Assembly (NCBI RefSeq): GCF_900636535.1 | Contig: NZ_LR134289.1 | Location: forward strand, 2,170,001 to 2,234,000 | DNA: 64,000 nt | Direction: 5' to 3' | Source: Chryseobacterium gleum | GTDB lineage: Bacteria; Bacteroidota; Bacteroidia; Flavobacteriales; Weeksellaceae | Shown: piece after piece, positions 61,906 through 64,000 of the stretch | How the letters are laid out: every line of letters begins with the position of its first letter | How positions within the stretch are numbered: the stretch's first letter is position 1 | Position numbers and translations under genes: made by a program | Notes under the pieces: generated by a model | Databases searched by the model: none | The model's input: only the letters and a program-made list of their open reading frames with translations | What the model was told of the DNA's origin: nothing

Positions 61906-63035
61906 AACTCTTTTTTAAAATAATAACCTCAATCCTTCTGTCTTTTTGTATCGGTATGAAAGCTCAGAAAATACCGGATCGTGAATTAATAAGAAAAGCC
62001 CGGCTTGAAATTTATGACAACCCCGATTATACCATTAAAACCGGAGAACAATTATTAAAGAAAAATCCGGATATCAGTACATCCATTGATATTTACATGC
62101 TGCTTTCCACAGCGAATATTGCCAAAAGAAACTTCGAGGAATCTTTAAAGTATATTTTAAAAGCTAAGGAACTCTCGCAGAAAACCAACGATTTCAAAAG
62201 CCAGGCAAGTGTTCTTATTTCTGTTGCCATTCAATATCAGCAGATGGAACTATTCAATAAGAGTTTAGAAACATTGAACGAAGCCGATCAGTATCTGGCC
62301 AGAATACCGGAAAAAACTCCTTTCAAATATATTGAAACCGCAAGAAGTTATGCTATAAAGGGAATGATTTACAAGAGTCAGTCTAATTCAGAAATTGCCC
62401 TGGAAAAGTTTCTAATTTCGATACAGAATTTTGAAAAAGTATCCTCCGGGAAAACCACCTACGCTAATATGAGTGTGGTATACTATAACATCGGATACTG
62501 CTATCTTAATCTTAATCAAATTGATAAAGCACAGGAAGCTTTTGTTCAGTCTTTGGACTATGCCCGGAAAAATCATGCTAAAAGTCTGGAAGCATTTGCC
62601 TTGAAAGGAATTGCTGAAATCTACAGGCAAAAACATGAAAATCAATCAGCAATCAATCTTTTGCTAAAAGCAGAAAACCTGTGTAAAAATACGGGCGATA
62701 TTATTTTGAACGAAGGCATTTACAAAGAGTTAGCTGATAATTATCTTGCTCTGGGAGAACAGAATCTCTATCAGCAGTATAACAAAAAATACCTGGAAAT
62801 GCGTTTCAGGAGAAAGCAGAACGAACTGAAATCCATTAATCAGATTATTGATAATCATAATAGAGAAACCTATTTAGAAAGCGAAAAGCTGAAATCTTAT
62901 CATAATTCCATAATAACAGCTTCTGTTGCATTGGGAGGTATTATAATGGCTGTACTCCTGTACTTCATTGTAAAGGTCCGAAGACAAAATAAGAAGTTTC
63001 AGAAAGAAATTCAGCAAATGATAAGAGCATCATAA
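61902..63035 (+). CDS. TPR protein with membrane helix, truncated partner of the AraC hybrid
   Basis: A 377-residue protein with signal peptide (LSFCIGMKAQK), TPR units at about 25-310 (SLKYILKAKELSQKTNDFKS, ALEKFLISIQNFEKVSS, SVVYYNIGYCYLNLNQIDKAQEAFVQ, AINLLLKAENLC), one membrane helix (337-357) and a short basic tail; no HTH. Same architecture as the preceding protein but without its DNA-binding part, and translationally coupled to it. It may modulate or heterodimerise with the regulator. Strong terminator follows. Confidence 0.8.
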   Translation: MKLFFKIITSILLSFCIGMKAQKIPDRELIRKARLEIYDNPDYTIKTGEQLLKKNPDISTSIDIYMLLSTANIAKRNFEESLKYILKAKELSQKTNDFKSQASVLISVAIQYQQMELFNKSLETLNEADQYLARIPEKTPFKYIETARSYAIKGMIYKSQSNSEIALEKFLISIQNFEKVSSGKTTYANMSVVYYNIGYCYLNLNQIDKAQEAFVQSLDYARKNHAKSLEAFALKGIAEIYRQKHENQSAINLLLKAENLCKNTGDIILNEGIYKELADNYLALGEQNLYQQYNKKYLEMRFRRKQNELKSINQIIDNHNRETYLESEKLKSYHNSIITASVALGGIIMAVLLYFIVKVRRQNKKFQKEIQQMIRAS

Positions 63036-63039
63036 CCAA

Positions 63040-63080
63040 AATAAAAGCCGTTCCAGCGTTGGAACGGCTTTTATTTTATA
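63040..63080. terminator. Terminator between the TPR gene and the phosphatase gene
   Basis: AAAAGCCGTTCCA, 4-nt loop, TGGAACGGCTTTT with flanking A/T runs, convergent genes on both sides. Confidence 0.9.
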
Positions 63081-63092
63081 TAATTTTCAACT

Positions 63093-64000
63093 TTATTTAC
63101 CAATAACTTCAGTAATAGGGTTTCCTACATTTCCACTTGGGAACTGGATTTTCAGTAAAGAAGATACTGTAGGAGCAATATCAGTCATGTGATATTCTTT
63201 ATTGCTTTCTCCCTGCTTCACTCCCCATCCCATGAAGATCAATGGAATATGTGAGTCGTAAGAATTCCATACACTGTGGGTAGTTCCTGTTTTTGAATAT
63301 GGAGGAAGCATAGAATCGTGAGAGATCAGCTGGATGTCTCCGCTTCTCTGTCTGTTGATTCCATTGATAATTCTCTGTTTGATTGGTTCCGGAATGCTGG
63401 ATTCCTGCACTTTATCTACGGAAACAGCATATAAAACCGTCGGATCTTTCTCAATTTCTTTCACTGCAAAGTTTCTTACATCATCCAGTTCAAGCTTGCT
63501 GTCCGCCAATACTTTTCTGTCAAAATAAATCTGGTAGTTATCGATGGCGTTGATTAGTTTATCAGCTCCGAATTTTTCCTTCAGCTTCTGGTTCAGATTC
63601 TTTTCTGCATCTTCTCCGAAGAAACCTGTCGGGATTTTATGCTCTTTAAGGAACCCTACAGAGTGCGCGCCTCCGTGGTCAGCAGAAAGGAACACCGTGT
63701 ACTCTCCTTTTCCTACTTTGGAATCAAGATATTTGAAGAATTCTGCCAGATCCTGGTCTAATCTGATATAAACATCTTCTACCTCAATAGAATTCGGTCC
63801 GAATTTATGTCCTGCATAGTCTGTAGATGCAAGGTTGATAGCTAAGAAGTCTGTAATATTATCTCCACCCAGTTTTTCACCTTCTACAGATGCTTCAGCC
63901 AATTTCAATGTAAGCGTATTTCCGAAAGGTGTATAACGGATATTATCTTTTTTAGCCTGATAATCTTTTGCTAAGTTGCTGTAAGGGAAAGTAGGCGTTT
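63093..64000 (-). CDS. PafA-like alkaline phosphatase, 5' part cut by window edge
   Basis: The reading frame is open to base 64000; about 302 C-terminal residues are visible. They match phosphate-irrepressible alkaline phosphatases (PafA group, nucleotide pyrophosphatase-like fold): metal ligands in NLASTDYAGHKFGPNS (Asp and His), SADHGGAHS (Asp-His), and the C-terminal His in KTGTTHSVWNSYDSHIP; RLDQDLAEFFKYLDSKVG is typical. PafA enzymes are exported and release phosphate from many organic esters. The N-terminus with signal peptide and catalytic Thr/Ser lies beyond the window. Confidence 0.9.
   Translation of the reverse strand, partial: TPTFPYSNLAKDYQAKKDNIRYTPFGNTLTLKLAEASVEGEKLGGDNITDFLAINLASTDYAGHKFGPNSIEVEDVYIRLDQDLAEFFKYLDSKVGKGEYTVFLSADHGGAHSVGFLKEHKIPTGFFGEDAEKNLNQKLKEKFGADKLINAIDNYQIYFDRKVLADSKLELDDVRNFAVKEIEKDPTVLYAVSVDKVQESSIPEPIKQRIINGINRQRSGDIQLISHDSMLPPYSKTGTTHSVWNSYDSHIPLIFMGWGVKQGESNKEYHMTDIAPTVSSLLKIQFPSGNVGNPITEVIGK

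Overview
The window looks like a chromosomal segment of a Flavobacteriia bacterium, most likely Chryseobacterium or a close Weeksellaceae relative. The evidence is a low G+C content, Bacteroidota-type promoters (TTG/TTTG, about 17-23 nt, TAnnTTTG), gliding lipoprotein GldB with GldC, proteins with type IX secretion C-terminal sorting domains, SusC-like and BtuB-like TonB receptors, a subtype iii (Bacteroidota) type VI secretion module, and a PafA-type alkaline phosphatase like that of Elizabethkingia/Chryseobacterium. No rRNA or tRNA gene, prophage or CRISPR array was recognised.

Layout. 1-12.8 kb (mostly minus strand): the 5' part of a SusC-like receptor, HMG-CoA synthase, an M1 aminopeptidase, thymidylate synthase, a 24-residue-repeat secreted protein with a GreA-like protein, an alpha-amylase lipoprotein, a pRiA4b ORF-3-like protein and a PhoR/PhoB-like two-component pair. 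13.1-17.4 kb (plus): a TonB receptor and its partner lipoprotein. 17.8-22.4 kb: two paralogous cytosine-deaminase-like amidohydrolases around an AraC regulator, followed by a tandem array of five and a half ~128-bp structured repeats. 22.4-29.7 kb: hemL, a glucosaminidase, a PLP enzyme, small proteins, a type IX-secreted endonuclease I, and many dispersed palindromic repeats.

29.7-42.2 kb is the most notable accessory region. It holds a TssD (Hcp) gene followed by an eleven-gene minus-strand VgrG operon with a detached 56-residue tail protein, a DUF2931 lipoprotein, a DUF2235 (Tle1-like) alpha/beta-hydrolase, a LysM protein, a DUF4280 PAAR-like protein, an 886-residue OmpA-core protein without signal peptide, and four unknown genes (one soluble, one membrane, two lipoproteins). 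It reads as an orphan spike, effector and immunity island; no baseplate or sheath genes are present.

42.4-55.4 kb: an old yellow enzyme, cytidine deaminase, a membrane-anchored barnase with a barstar homologue, nadE, two GNAT genes (one frameshifted in an A7 tract), gldB-gldC, a cystathionine gamma-synthase-like enzyme, and a REP-associated tyrosine transposase flanked by two inverted pairs of REP-like palindromes whose relatives are scattered in the window. TsaC-like and cca genes follow. 55.5-64 kb: a cobalamin-riboswitch-controlled BtuB/BtuG-like uptake operon, a type IX cargo gene broken by a G7 frameshift, a TPR-membrane-AraC regulator with a truncated TPR partner, and the 3' part of a PafA-like phosphatase.
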